Shown here: piece after piece, positions 33,902 to 47,657 of the stretch
Layout of the letters: the number at the start of each line of letters is the position of its first letter
Position numbering within the stretch: the first letter of the stretch is position 1
NCBI GenBank assembly: GCA_028554755.1
Contig: JAPTOF010000016.1
Span: 13,946,001 to 14,010,000 of the forward strand
Reading direction: 5' to 3'
Source of the DNA: Cordia subcordata
Taxonomy: Eukaryota; Streptophyta; Magnoliopsida; Boraginales; Cordiaceae
Length of the DNA: 64,000 nt
Position numbers and translations under genes: made by a program
The notes under the pieces: generated by a model
Seen by the model: the letters and a program-made list of their open reading frames with translations, nothing else
Database searches by the model: none
Told to the model about the DNA's origin: nothing

Positions 33902-36900
33902 TAAATGCAAGACAAAAAACTAAAACTCACAAATATTTCCATCAGAGCACTAATACCATCATGGCTAGTTATTTTACAAGTAAAAAATTTTACATATAAT
34001 ACAAGCTGTATAAAAGAAATTCAAGGCTAATTAAATTACATTAGTATCGCCATTAGGGTCCTCTTCGGAATAACCCAAATCATTGCCCCTACAAATTCAT
34101 GTAAATAATATAATGAGCGAAACAAAGCTCAGTAAGTGGACACCCAGGATGAGACCTACGAGTGGTCCTAACCAAAGACACCAGATCGAAATCAATAACA
34201 GAATCTAGGAAATAACAAAATTTAGGAAGACAGAAGTGACTTTCAAATAAACTGATAAACAAAGCCAAGTCAGAACCAGAGTGTAACTTAGAGCTGTGAT
34301 ATTAATACTAAAACGGGCAACCTCAAGCCCCATGCCACAACGCCTTCGTCCAAACAGGCCAGAATCATATATATGGGCAACCTCATGTTAGGAATAGTGC
34401 CCTAAAGTCAGTCATCTATTGTATTTCTAGAATTGTTTACATACGAGTTATGATAATAATATTTGGCCATTACATCATATCGCACCATCTTCTCTTATTT
34501 TGATCATGATGTCGTTCCTTAGAACAATTGTGTGGGATCATGTGAATGAGGCATGGTCTGATTGTTCTTAAAATCTGTTCGTAACTGAATGATGGAATTG
34601 GGACTAGGACGTCAATTCCTTCGAGTAGAGGTTATTGTTTGTCACATGGGTTGGTCTTCCTCATAACCAATGGGTGTTGAGACACCGCTGTGACATACAG
34701 ATAGGGTGTGGAGACACGCTTACTAAACATGACTCACTTACAAGCATCCTATGGTACTTACCCTACTGTCAAAGGATTGCTTTTGGTGCACATGGTTGTA
34801 GTATTCCCTTCAACCTGAGACTGCCATAGATGTTTACGAATTACTCCTCGTACTTTGGTGCTAGACTACCCGAATTTCCAATTTGGTGACGAAGGTGCGA
34901 GCAAGTGTCGTGAAGCCAATGTGCAGGACAAGATGGGATTGACCTACTCCGGGTATTGGGAGAATGATGTTCCACCTAGTCCTAACTCGTTAAGTCTTTG
35001 GCCAAAGCTTTTTGTGTGATGTGTCACGGAGACATGTCGTGATAAGTCATCACAAGATTAGGACTTAATACGGAATAACTAATTAGGGGTTTGACAGTTG
35101 ACCATGCTCCTAAGGTTGTTTCAGAATATCGAGGGTTATAGGGGATATGCCATAGTGCCTAGGTTCATTGATAGTTGTCTTGTAATTTTTCAGCTTATTC
35201 GGACGTTGGGAACCATTGCTAGACGGTATCTCCGATTAGTACAGAGATTGTCCTTGTATTACCGGCTTAAGTCACGCAAAAGGTGAAGAATTTTATTGAT
35301 GGATTGATCTAATATATTTAATTGAGAATTAAATAAAGGAATTAATAATTAGTGTATTTGAATATTTATTTAGAAATTAAATATTTAATATTAATTATTA
35401 AAAGTTCACGGATTTAATTTCTTCTATTTTCTGCTAGCGCAGAAAATGTGGCATAAATTAAATCTTGGGCTAAATGGGGTAAAAATTAAATAGAGATTTA
35501 ATTTTTAATTGGGTTAAAAGGTTTGGGCCCAATTGGGTTGGAGGAAATGAGCCTGGGACTTATGAAGGCCCAACTCCTTTTGTTCTATAAAAGAAAAGGT
35601 ATTGTACGTATTTTTATCAAAGGTTTTCAGTTTTTCCTACAGAGAAAAAATATTCCTTCTCCCTTAAAAACCCTAGCCTCCATCATTATTTCTTGGCTGC
35701 GTACGAAGAGGAGGAAGATCAAGCTTCCGCAAGACTACTTGTCAAGAACACATATTCGTGTCACGAATATCCAGGTACTAATCATGTTCTTTGTGAAAAT
35801 TTTAATTTACAAGAGTTTGATCCTGGAAGAATTTGTGAAAAATGTTTTGCAAAATTCCTTCACCTCAGGCCCCACACCACAACGTCTCCGTTTGACTGGC
35901 ACAGAACAAGATCAGATATATATATGGTAGTCTCACCCACTGGCTAGGTGTCACAGCTCTAAGGGAACACACTCATCCACAGAAAACACACTGAATAATT
36001 CCAGAATCATGAGATCCCAACATATATGAGTAACACATCATATACAGGCTCAAAATTCCGCTTACACATTGACAATCTAAAAAGAGATACTGAAAGATAC
36101 TCAAAAGATCCAAGTCAAGCAAAAAGGAAAAGGAACGGAATACCAAAGTACAGATGGGTAGTCCAACTTATCTCAATCCAACTTTATAATCAAATCCCCC
36201 CTTTTTCCTCGTAATTATAATGAGTTATAGTTAACGTTATAACAAACAACTTCAGAGTGAGGATCACACTTTCTAATTACAGGATAGCAGAAGAGAATTC
36301 AAAGCGAATAATAATAACAATAACTCATTAAACACATGTTAAAATAAGGTTGTAACGCTAATTAAGACAATAACCTCAAATTAACATAATATAAGTTTTA
36401 TATTATTTTAATGTGTTCATTTTCATAATGCTTCACAATCTTACAAATTTAACTTAGATTAGGATATAAACCATGAAAGAAATAATAAGCAATAATAAAC
36501 TAACTCGATTCTTCACCTTCCTAATATCACAAGAATTCTAGTTAACTAAGTAGGGCAATTATCAAGGGCACAATCTCAATTTTATCTGATAATAAAATAA
36601 TGCACGACTCTAAGAAAATGGTAATCGCACTCCATTAAATATATGCTAAAATAGAATCGTAACGTTATTCTTAATAAAATATTACATAACGAAGTGCTAG
36701 TTCTATTTTGTTCTAGCAATAGACTCCACGAAAGTAGCATCTCCATACCTAGTAGATTCATCATTCACTATCATTACCCAAAATCTATTAATTTACTAAA
36801 CCTTAAACATTATCCATTATAACATAATAATCTGACTTTCCTAGTCCAATTCATGTTAGTCTATTTAGTTCATATCAAAATCCATCCTTGTAAAATTGCG

Positions 36901-37840
36901 AGTTTTGCTTTGGTTCCTTTATTAATGATTCTTTTTCTTCTTCCTCTACCAACAGTAAGCACATCACGATCTAACCAAACTAGGCCTCACAAGTCATAAA
37001 TTCCCTTTTGTATTAGTTTTATAACACCGAACATACACCACAGATGAACATATATATATATATGCAGACATACATGGTTGACTCAAGGACAAACCAATTT
37101 ATTTATGTTCATAAGTAGCAGGGATACATGTATATACTATCCTTTTCAACACTCACTTAATTCACAACTTATAAAATAACACAAGTATGCATAATAAAAA
37201 GTTTACAAACACCGATATTTACGCGGATAGTTAGCATATGTAAAATTTCACTACTCCTAGCTCACATACTTATCTATGTACATGATTATATATACACCCA
37301 CATAAATAGCATAATAGAGGAGTTGAAATTAATATAAACCAAGTGCGCTATTTATTGGAATATCTAAAACTAAACTGAATTCTTTCTTTAATTTTCAACT
37401 TATATACACACATATAAGAACATGGACACAGTAACATACCAAGATATTCATACACTAAATAAAGTGATGATACTTACTTAATTAACCAAAGATGATGTCC
37501 CTAAGCCTTGAAATCTTGATTTCTTCTTTTTCTTTTTTTTTTTCATTTTTCTCCATTCTTTTTCTTCCTTCTTGCTCTTACTCATGTGTGTGTGTTTTTG
37601 GGGGTTTGGGAATTGATGGGAAATGGGAAAGGGGAAAGTTGTTTTGCATTTTGTTTTAAATGAAACAGATAGATATGTAATTTTAGCCCTTTTGTACTTT
37701 GCCCCTCTATTGTCTAGCATATTCAATCAAATACCCAAACACATGGCAAAGTCACATCCACATATATGCACACGTGGTAGAACTCATGCCAAAAGCAAAT
37801 TTGTTCTGTTTTGTTGGTTTTTTCTTTTTTGGGAATTACA
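33902..37840 (-). repeat. LARD-like LTR, minus strand, subtype A (L3), interrupted by a solo LTR
   Basis: About 2.46 kb without the insertion at 34386-35867. The 5' end (minus) is TGTAATTCCC at 37840. The 3' end lacks about 87 bp: homology begins at TAAATGCAAGACA next to the plus LTR. It serves as the 3' LTR of the internal region at 37841-39932. Confidence 0.85.
34386..35862 (+). repeat. Solo LTR of an unrelated element, 1477 bp, TSD CCTCA
   Basis: Starts TGTTAGGAATAGTGCCC and ends AAAATTCCTTCA. Both flanks are CCTCA (34381-34385 and 35863-35867), and the interrupted LARD-like LTR continues on both sides. A promoter-like TCTATAAAAG lies at 35583-35592, with a leader CCCTTAAAAACCCTAGCC downstream (35659-35676). 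No internal region remains. Probably from a Ty1/copia element by its start and size; strand is assigned from the TATA-like box. Confidence 0.85.
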
Positions 37841-37857
37841 TCTTCTACCTCTTCAAG
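37841..37857 (-). other. Polypurine tract of the LARD-like element
   Basis: Minus strand CTTGAAGAGGTAGAAGA directly precedes the LTR start. The same tract lies next to the LTR ends at 42523, 47445 and 49825. Confidence 0.7.
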
Positions 37858-39917
37858 AAGTTTCGTCCTCGAAACTTCACTTACCATAGTCCTTACTGGA
37901 GTCGGCATTTCTCTAGCATTTTGGATTCCAATCTCTAGTAGCCTTCCAACTATACGATTACCATTCAACTCAAATCTTGCACATAGAACTGTACTGCATT
38001 ATGACACTTTATCTTCCCAGTCCACCATAGCTATTGATTACTTTAAATATGCCTTCATGCCACAAGATATAGTCAGAACCTTGAACATACTTTTAAAGTG
38101 GAGAAATCTGAATACTAGTGCAATTGCAAGCCAACAGAAAACCAATGCGCACTAGAAAGATTTCCGAACAGAATTCCATAATAATAAATGGGATTTGTAA
38201 GATAATAATAACCGACAGATGAAGCTCATAGAAAATACCAATAACAAATTTAAAGCCCACGATCCAATAGAATCAGATAGATAATTTCGAGAGTTATGTT
38301 GGCATATAATAGTGGTGATGCATCCCACTTCTAAGCAACTGTACAAGGAGATAATATAATAAAAGAAAGCCATGATTAATACGAATACCAGCTGAGTAAT
38401 AACAACCGATCCTGCAATGATTAACATCGTGCATGCACGGATGACTGTCACAGTAAAGCAGAATCGATGCCCATAGCTGGTGTGCCCGAAGGCCATGTAA
38501 CTTATGCCCCTTCCTATCTTCTAGGTGCCATAATCAAAGAGCACATAATAAATAAGGAACAGAGCATCAACTGAAAATCCACACGAACCAATAAAATGCC
38601 AACAAGAGCTCCCAATCACTTGATAATGGACTATGCTTCCAATTTATCTAGTTTGACAATCTGTAAGATTGCCTTAGATGATGTTCACGTTCTTCGAACT
38701 TCTAGATTATACCAAGCCATCATCCATTTGTAAGAGACGTGAGGAAGCCACAACAACTCAATCAGAGGAGCGAAGAAAGCCAAGAACAAAATAGTTCATG
38801 AACAAGAAAGAACTGGACTAGGTAAAAGCATCAAATCTAGCACAATACCATAGCAACCAACCAACTTGGCACAATAACTACAGTAACCCACAAGATAGAC
38901 AAGGCAACAAATAGCTAATATTCTCCATAGATCAATGCGATGATGTACAAGAACAGAAGTCCTTTAACAGAGTGATAAAACCCTAAGAATTTCAAGGCTA
39001 CTAGATATAAAAGAATACCATAAATAGATTTGAATACTCAATTGTTGGCTTACTGCTGTGCTTGGAATACATATCAACGAAATGCCAAGAGTGCAATAAA
39101 ATTCCTTAAATAAGGCCAACAAGGTCAAAAGCCAAACCGTCAAAATCCATCATAGTCCTGATCCTTATGATCCAGATACCATGCCTATTCCATAATAATA
39201 TAAATACCCCTTGTTTCTGAATAAACTAGATAAGATGACAACTCCTTACCCTTCTCATGTACCACACCGTCCTTATTTACCAAGTGGTGATAGTAGACAC
39301 CCCAAGGAGAATTTTCATACACGGTTTTATTTATCATCCCAAAATGGCTTAACATATAATTAAATATGAATGCAAATGATGTAGAATAAAAAGAAATATT
39401 TGACTCACCATCAGATGAGTTGTACAGGTAATAGAAGCACAAATTGACATCAAAGTGATACTCGAAAAATCCACATGTCAAGGCATAAAACCAATGTTTC
39501 AAATATGTTACAACCATATTATAGCACAACGGAATATGCAAGATTACCATGTTACAAGTATAGTATAATATAACAGGATGTGCAAAGTTACCATCTTGTA
39601 TCAATAGATTCCTTAAAGAGAAGTTCCACGCAAATATATATTTTATTACAGATGGCTCAAACACATGATAGAATACTAATGATACACATATAAAGAAATA
39701 TATGGATCCAATACTGAACAAGACATAAACACATACAAATATAATCTAAAGAATATCAATTACTTCCTCGTATAAGGTTCAGAAATACTCGTATCAAGAC
39801 ATGAACATCAATGCTCTAAATGTGTTAAAAGCACAGAACATCATCACAGGAGATACAGACTTAACACATAAACGTCCTAGCTACCCATACTCCAGGCCTC
39901 ACTGATTATAACCTATT

Positions 39918-39929
39918 GCTCTGATACCA
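39918..39929 (-). other. Primer binding site, initiator-Met type
   Basis: Minus strand TGGTATCAGAGC, three bases inside the LTR end at 39933. It is complementary to the 3' end of initiator Met tRNA. Confidence 0.9.
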
Positions 39930-39932
39930 TTG

Positions 39933-42522
39933 TGTCACGCCTCCAAATTCACCTACCTGAACTCAGGGCCGTGATCGCCGCGAACCTAAGAAGATCGCTA
40001 CCCCTAAGCCCGCGAGGCTCTAAAATGTAGGACAGAAAACTAAAACTCACAAATATTTCCATCAGAGCACTAATGCCATCATGGCTAGTTATTTTACAAA
40101 TTCAAATTATTTCCAACCTACAAAGAAATTAAAGCTAGTTTAATTACCTTAGCATCACCATTAGGGTTCTCTCCGGAATAACCCAAATCATCACCCTTGC
40201 AAATTCATGTAAATAATATAATGAGCGAAACAAAGCTTAGTAAGTGGACACCAGAGATGAGACCTACGAGTGGTCCTAACCAAAGATACCAGATCAGAAT
40301 CAATAACAGACACCAAGAAGTAGCAAAATCCTGGCAGACAGAAGTCACTTTTAGATAAATTGACAAATAAAGCCAAGTCAGAACCAGAGTGCAACTTAGA
40401 ACTATGATATTAATAATAAAACGGGCAACCTCAGGCCCCACACCACAATGACTCCATTTGAACGAGCATAGAAATAGGACATAATTATATACACGGATAA
40501 CCTCAGGCCCCACGCCATAACGCCTATGTTCGACGGGCACAGAACAAGATTAGACATATAAACGACAGTCTCACCCGCCGGCTGGGTGTCACAGTTCTAA
40601 AGGAACATACTCATCCATAGAAAACACACTAAATAATTCCAGAATCATTGGATCCCAACAGATATGAGTAACACATCATATACAGGTTAAGAATTCCGCT
40701 TACACATTGATAATAAAAAAAGAGATACTGAAAGATACTCAAAAGACCCAAGTCAATAGGAAAGGAAAAGGAACGGAATACCAAACTACAGATGGGTAGT
40801 CCAACTTACCTCAATCCAACTTTCTAATCAAATCCCCCCTTCTTCCTAGTAATTATAATAAGTTATAGTTAACGTTATAACAAACAACTTTAGAGTTAGG
40901 ATCATACTTTCTAATAACAGGATAGAAGAAGAGAATTCAAATCGAATAATAATAACAATAACTCATTAAAAATAGGTAAAAATAAGGTTGTAACGCTAAT
41001 TAAGACGATAACCTCAAATTAACGTAATATAAGTTTTATATTATTTTAATAGGTTGATTCTCATAATGCTCCACAATCTTACAAATTTAACCTAGATTAG
41101 GATATAAACCATGAAAGAAATAATAAGCAATAATAAACTAACTCAATCCTTCACCTTCCTAATATCACAAGAATTCTAGTTAACTAAGCAGTGCAATTAT
41201 CAAGGGCACAATCTCAATTTTATCTGATAATAAAACAATGCACGACTCTAAGAAAATGGTAATCGCACTCCATTAAATATATGCTAAAATGGAATCGTAA
41301 CGTTATTCTTAATAAAATATTACATAACGAACTGCTAGTTCTATTTTGTTCCAGTAATAGACTCTAGGCAAGTAGCATCTCCATACATAGTAGATTCATC
41401 ATTCACTATCATTACCCAAAATCTATTAATTTACTCAACCTTAAACATTACCCATGATAACGTAATAGTCTGACTTTCTTGGTCCAATTCATGTTAGTCT
41501 ATTTAGTTCATATCAAAATCCATCCTTGTAAAACTGCGAGTTTTGCTTTGGTTCCTTTATTTATGTTTCTTTTTCTTCCTCTACCAACAGTAAGGACATC
41601 ACGATCTAACCAAACTAGGCCTCACAAGTCACAAATTCCCTTTTGTATTAGTTTTATACCAAACTAGGCCTCACAAGTCATAAATTCCCTTTTGTATTAG
41701 TTTTATAACATCGAACATACACCACAGATGAACATATCTATATGCAGACATACATGGTTGACTCAAGGACAAACCAATTTATTTATGTTCATAAGTAGCA
41801 GGGATACATGTATATACTATCCTTTTCAACACTCACTTAATTCACAACTTATAAGAAATAACACAAGTATGTATAATAAGAACATTTACAAACATCGATA
41901 TTTACCCGGATAGTTAGCATTTGTAAAATTCCACTACTCCTAGCTCACATACCTATCTATGTGCATGATTATATATACACCCACATAAATAGCATAATAG
42001 AGGAGTTGAAATTAATATAAACCAAGTGAGCTATTTATTGGAATATCTAAAACTAAACTGAATTCTTTCTTTAATTTTCAACTTATATACACACATATAA
42101 GAACATGTACACAGTAACATAGCAAGATATTCATACACAAAATAAAGTGATGATACTTAATTTACCAAAGAGGATGTCCCTAAGCCTTGAAATTTTGATT
42201 TCTTCTTTTTCTTTTTTTTTCATTTTTCTCCATTCTTTTTCTTCCTTCTTGCTCTTACTTGTGTGTGTGTGTGTTTTTGGGGGTTTGGGAATTGATGGGA
42301 AATGGGAAAGGGGAAAGTTGTTTTGCATTTTGTTTTAAATGAAACAGATAGATATGTAATTTTAGCCCTTTTGTACTTTGCCCCTCTATTGTCTAGCATA
42401 TTCAATCAAATACCCAAACACATGGCAAAGTCACATCCACATATATGGACACGTGGAAGAACTCATGCCAAAAGCAAATTTGTTCTGTTTTGTTCTTTTT
42501 TTGTTTTTTTCTGGGAATTACA
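39933..42522 (-). repeat. LARD-like LTR, minus strand, subtype A (L4), 2590 bp
   Basis: Both ends are complete: GTGACA at 39933 and TGTAATTCCC at 42522 (minus). It is shared by two internal regions, acting as 5' LTR for region a and 3' LTR for region b. It has a private 48-bp tandem duplication around 41608-41704 (ACCAAACTAGGCCTCACAAG unit). GC-rich modules lie at 40425-40575. Confidence 0.9.
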
Positions 42523-44886
42523 TCTTCTACCTCTTCAAGAAGTTTCGTCCTCGAAACTTCACTTACCATAGTCCTTACTGGAGTCGGCATTTCTCTAGCA
42601 TTTCGGATTCCAATCTCTAGTAGCCTTCCAACTATACGATTACCATTCAACTCAAATCTTGCACACAGAACCGTACTGCATTACAACACTTTATCTTCCC
42701 GGTCCACCATAGCTATTGATTACTTTAAATGTGCCTTCATGACACAAGATATAGTCAGAACCTTGAACATACTTTTAAAGTGGAGAAATCTGAATACCAG
42801 TGCAATTGTGAGCCAACAGAAAACCAATGCGCACTAGAAGATTTTCGAAGAGAATTCGATAATAATAATAAATGGGATCCGTAAAATAATAATAACTGGC
42901 AGATGAAGCTCATAGAAAATACCAATAACAATGTTAAAGCCCACGATCCAATAGAATCAGATAGATAATATCGAGAGTTATATTGCCATATAATAGTAGT
43001 GATGCATCCCACCTCTAGGCAACTGTACATGGAGATAATATAATAAAAGAAAGCCATGATTAATAAGAATACCAGCCGAATAATAACAACCAATCCCGCA
43101 ATGATTAACATCGTGCATGCACGGATAACTATCATAGTAAAGCAAAATCGATGCCACTAGCTGGTGTGCCTGAAGACCGTGTAACTTATGTCCCTTCCTA
43201 TCTTCTAGGTGCCATAATTGAAGAGCACATAACAAATAAAGAATAGAGCATCAACTGAAAATCCACACGAACCAATAAAATGCCAACAAGAGCTCCCAAT
43301 CACTTGATAATGGACTATGCTTCCAATTTATCCAGTTTGACAATCTGTAAGATTGCCTTAGATGATGTTCACGTTCTTCGAACTTCTAGATTTTTCCAAG
43401 CCATCATCCATTTGTAAATAACCAATGTAAGGCAACTGCACACTTGCTACTTCCATTTCCACCTTGGGAAAATGATATAATCACTACTTAGATACCACCA
43501 TGAGTCACCGAGTACAAAAGGCCTACTTATAAGAGACGTGAGAAAGTCATAAACTCAATCAAAGGAACGAAGAAAGCCAAGAACAAGATAGTTCATGAAC
43601 CAACCAACATGGCACAATAACTGCAATAATCCACAAGACAAACAAGGCAACTAACAGCTAATATTCTCCATAGATCAATGCGAAGATGTACAAGAATAGA
43701 ATTCTCTCAACAGAATGATAAAACCCTAAGAATTTCAGGGCTGCTAGATATAAAAGAATACTATAAATAGATTTGAATACTCAATTGTTGGCTTACTTCT
43801 GTGCTTGGTACACATCAACAGAACACCAGAAGTCCAGTAAAATTCCCGGAATAAGGACAACAAGATAAATAAACCAAGCCATCACAGTCAAACAATTCTT
43901 TCTAGAGATAAAATGATAAAATGAAGACCCTCCATTTCTACAGAACCATTAAGATAACAACTCCGTACCCTTTTGCTTATTGTCACACTATTCTCAATTA
44001 CCATGATGTAACGGTAGATGTCTCATTGTATGTGACCGAATATACTTCCACATTTTACTCTAAATGGCTTAAGTTCTTATCTCAATGTGAATGCAAAGAA
44101 TACAAACATAGAAAGCATATTGACCCAACATCAAATAAGGTATGATACACACACAAATTAAATTTGAAGTTTACCATAGATAAGTTTGAATACTCCTTTG
44201 TTTTCTCATGTGCTACACAATTCTTACTTACGAAATTGTGATAGTAAATATCTCAATGGAAATTCACATATAGCATTCTACACATTATTCCAAATAGTTC
44301 AAGAATACAATTAAATATGAATGCAAATGATGTAAAACAAAAAAGAAGTTTTTGACTCACCATCAGAAGAGTTGCATATGTAATAGAAGCACAAATTGGC
44401 ATCAAAGTGATACTCAGAAAATTCACATGTCAAGGCATAAAACCAATGTTTCAAATATGTTACAACCACATTATAGCACAACGGGATATGCAAGATTACC
44501 ATGTTACAAGTATAGTATAATATAACAGGATGTGCAAAGTTACCATCTTGTAACAATAGATTCCTTAAAGAGAAGTTCCACGCAAATATGTATATTTTAT
44601 TACCGATGGCTCAAACACATGATAGAATACTAATGATACACATATAAAGAAATATATGGATCCAATACTGGACAGGACATAAACACATACAAATATAATC
44701 TAAAGAATATCAATTACTTCCTCGTATAAGGTTTAGAAATACTCATAGCAAGACATGAACATCAATGCTCTAAACATGTTAAAAGCACAGAATATCATCA
44801 CAGGAGAAACAGACTTAACACATAAACATCCTAGCTACCCATACTCCAGGCCTCACTGATTATCACCTATTGCTCTGATACCACTA
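42523..44886 (-). other. LARD-like internal region b (non-coding)
   Basis: About 2.36 kb, bounded by the purine tract (42523-42539) and the primer site (44872-44883). It is very similar to region a, with added segments at 43418-43535 and about 43920-44300. A minus-strand frame (43135-42755) parallels the one in region a. No retroviral-type protein domain is present. Confidence 0.82.
44872..44883 (-). other. Primer binding site, initiator-Met type
   Basis: Minus strand TGGTATCAGAGC, three bases from the LTR end at 44887. Confidence 0.9.
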
Positions 44887-47444
44887 TGTCACGCCTCCAA
44901 ATTCACCTACCTGAACTCAAGGCCGTGATCGCTGTGAAACCAAAGAAGATCTATCCTCTTAAACCTGCGAGGCTCTAAAATGCAGGACAGAAAACAAAAC
45001 TCACAAATACTTCCATCAGAGCGCTAATACCATCACGGCTAGTTATTTTACAAATCCAAAATTTTACATATAATCCAAGCTATATAAAAGAAATTCAAGG
45101 CTAATTAAATTATATTAGTATCGCCATTAGGGTCTTCTCTGGAATAACCCAAATCATCACCCCCGCAAATTCATGTAAATAATATAATGAGCGAAACAAA
45201 GCTCAGTAAGTGGACACCCGGGATGAGACCTACGAGTGGTCCTAACCAAAGACACCAGATTGGAATCAATAACAGACACCAGGAAATAGCAGAATTCAGG
45301 AAGACAGAAGTCACTTTTAGAGAAACTGATAAACAAAGCCAAGTCAGAACCAGAGTGTAACTCAGAGCTGTGATATTAATAATAAAACGGGCAGCCTCAG
45401 GCCTCACGCCACAACGCTCCGTCCGAATGGGCATAGAAACAGGACAGAATTGTATATACGGGCAACCTCAGGCCCCACGCCACAACACCTCTGTTCGACG
45501 GGCACAGAACAAGATCAAATATATATATAGATAGTAGTCTTACCCGCCGACTGGGTGTCACAGCTCTAAGGGAACACACTCATCCGCATAAAACACATTG
45601 AATAATTCCAGAATCATGGGATCCTAACAGATATGAGTAACACATTATATACAGGCTCAGAATTCCGCTTACAAATTGACAATCTAAAAAGAGATACTGA
45701 AAGATACTCAGAAGACCGAAGTCAAGCAGAAAGGAAAAGGAACGGAATACCAAAGTACAGATGGGTAGTCCAACTTACCTCAATCCAACTTTATAATCAA
45801 ATCCCCCCTTCTTCTTAGTAATTATAACAAGTTATAGTTAACATTATAACAAACAACTTTAGAGTTAGGATCACACTTTCTAATAACAGGATAGCATAAG
45901 AGAATTCAAAGCGAATAATAATAACAATAACTCATTAAACACATGTTAAAATAAGGTTGTAACCCTAATTAAGACAATAACCTAAAATTAACATAATATA
46001 AGTTTTATATTATTTTAATGGGTTCATTCTCATAATGCTCCACAATCTTACAAATTTAACTTAGATTAGGATATAAACCATGAAAGAAATAATAAGCAAT
46101 AGTAAACTAACTCAATTCTTCACCTTCCTAATATCACAAGAATTCTAGTTAACTAAGCCGTGCAATTATCAAGGGCACAATCTCAATTTTATCTGATAAT
46201 AAAACAATGCACGACTCTAAGAAAATGGTAATCGCACTCCATTAAATATATGCTAAAATGGAATCGTAACGTTATTCTTAATAAAATATTACATAACGAA
46301 CTGCTAGTTCTATTTTGTTGCAGCAATAGACTCCAGGCAAGTAGCATCTTCATACCTAGTAGATTCATCATTCACTATCATTAACCAAAATCTATTAATT
46401 TACTCAACCTTAAACATTACCCGTGATAACATAATAATCTGACTTTCTTGGTCCAATTCATGTCAGTCTATTTAGTTCATATCAAAATTTATCCTTATAA
46501 AACTTCGAGTTTTGCTTTGGTTCCTTTATTAATGTTTCTTTTTCTTCTTCCTCTACCAACAGTAAGCACATTGCGATCTAACCAAACTAGGCCTCACAAG
46601 TCATAAATTCCCTTTTGTATTAGTTTTATAACACCAAACATACACCACAGATAAACATATCTATATGCAGACATACATGGTTGACTCAAGGACAAACCAA
46701 TTTATTTATGTTCATAAGTAGCAGGGATACATGTATATACTATCCTTTTCAACACTCACTTAATTCACAACTTATAAGAAATAACACAAGTATGCATAAT
46801 AAGAACATTTACAAACATCGATATTTACCCGGATAGTTAGCATTTGTAAAATTCCACTACTCCTAGCTCACATACCTATCTATGTACATGATTATATATA
46901 CACCCACATAAATAGCATAATAGAGGAGTTGAAATTAATATAAACCAAGTGAGCTATTTATTGGAATATCTAAAACTAAACCGAATTCTTTCTTTAATTT
47001 TCAACTTATATACACACATATAAGAACATGTACACAGTAACATACCAAGATATTCATACATAAAATAAAGCGATGATACTTACTTAATTAACCAAAGATG
47101 ATGTCCCTAAGCCCTGAAATCTTGATTTCTTCTTTTTCTTTCTTTTTCTTTTCCTTTTTCTGTATTCTTTTTCTTCTTTCTTGTTCTTACTCGTCTGTGT
47201 GTGTTTTGGGGGGTTTGGGGCTGACGGGAAAAGGAAAAGGGAAAGTGGTTTTGCATTTTTTTTTAAATCAAATAGATAGATATGTAATTTTGGCCCTTTT
47301 GTACTTTGCCCCCTTATAGTCTAGCATATTCAATCAAATACCCCAACACATGGCAAATTCACATCCACCTATATGTACACGTGGAAGAACTCATGCCAAA
47401 AGCAAATTTATTTTGTTTTGTTCTTTTTTTTTCTGGGTATTACA
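44887..47444 (-). repeat. LARD-like LTR, minus strand, subtype A (L5), 2558 bp
   Basis: Ends are complete (GTGACA side at 44887, TGTAATACCCAG side at 47444). It is the 5' LTR of region b and at the same time the 3' LTR of the deleted region c. GC-rich modules at 45395-45555; donor motif GAGGTAAGTTGG (minus) at 45769-45780. Confidence 0.9.
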
Positions 47445-47657
47445 TCTTCTACCTCTTCAAGAAGTTTTGTCCTCAAAACCTCACTTAACATAGTCCTTAC
47501 TGGAGTCGACATTTCTCTAGCATTTCGAATTCCAATCTCTAGTAGCCTTCCAACTATACGATTACCATTCAACTCAAATCTTGCACACGGAACTGTACTG
47601 CGTTACAATAGTTTACCTTCTCGGTCCACCATAGCTATTGATTACTTTAAATGTGCC
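47445..47657 (-). other. LARD-like internal region c, only 3' end left
   Basis: Only the last 213 bp of an internal region (next to the purine tract) remain. The sequence then jumps at about 47657-47660 into the middle of an LTR. The junction shares CTT with both parents, pointing to a deletion of about 2.5 kb through microhomology. Confidence 0.82.

Larger units (their letters stand above)
37841..39932 (-). other. LARD-like internal region a (non-coding)
   Basis: About 2.1 kb between two LTRs. Its 5' side (minus) has the primer site and its 3' side the polypurine tract. There is no gag, protease, RT or integrase. It lacks about 118 bp present in region b (43418-43535), with the deletion ends near GTAA/TAAG. 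A hydrophobic open frame on the minus strand (38496-38152, 114 codons) has counterparts in regions b and d but no recognisable family. Confidence 0.8.

Noticed and set aside
35523..35930. 135-codon plus-strand reading frame as a gene
   Set aside because: It starts inside the solo LTR, crosses its end and runs into the LARD-like LTR; it is a chance frame across an insertion boundary.
39918..39929. tRNA gene remnant
   Set aside because: The 12-bp match to the Met-tRNA 3' end is the retroelement primer site; no tRNA fold surrounds it.
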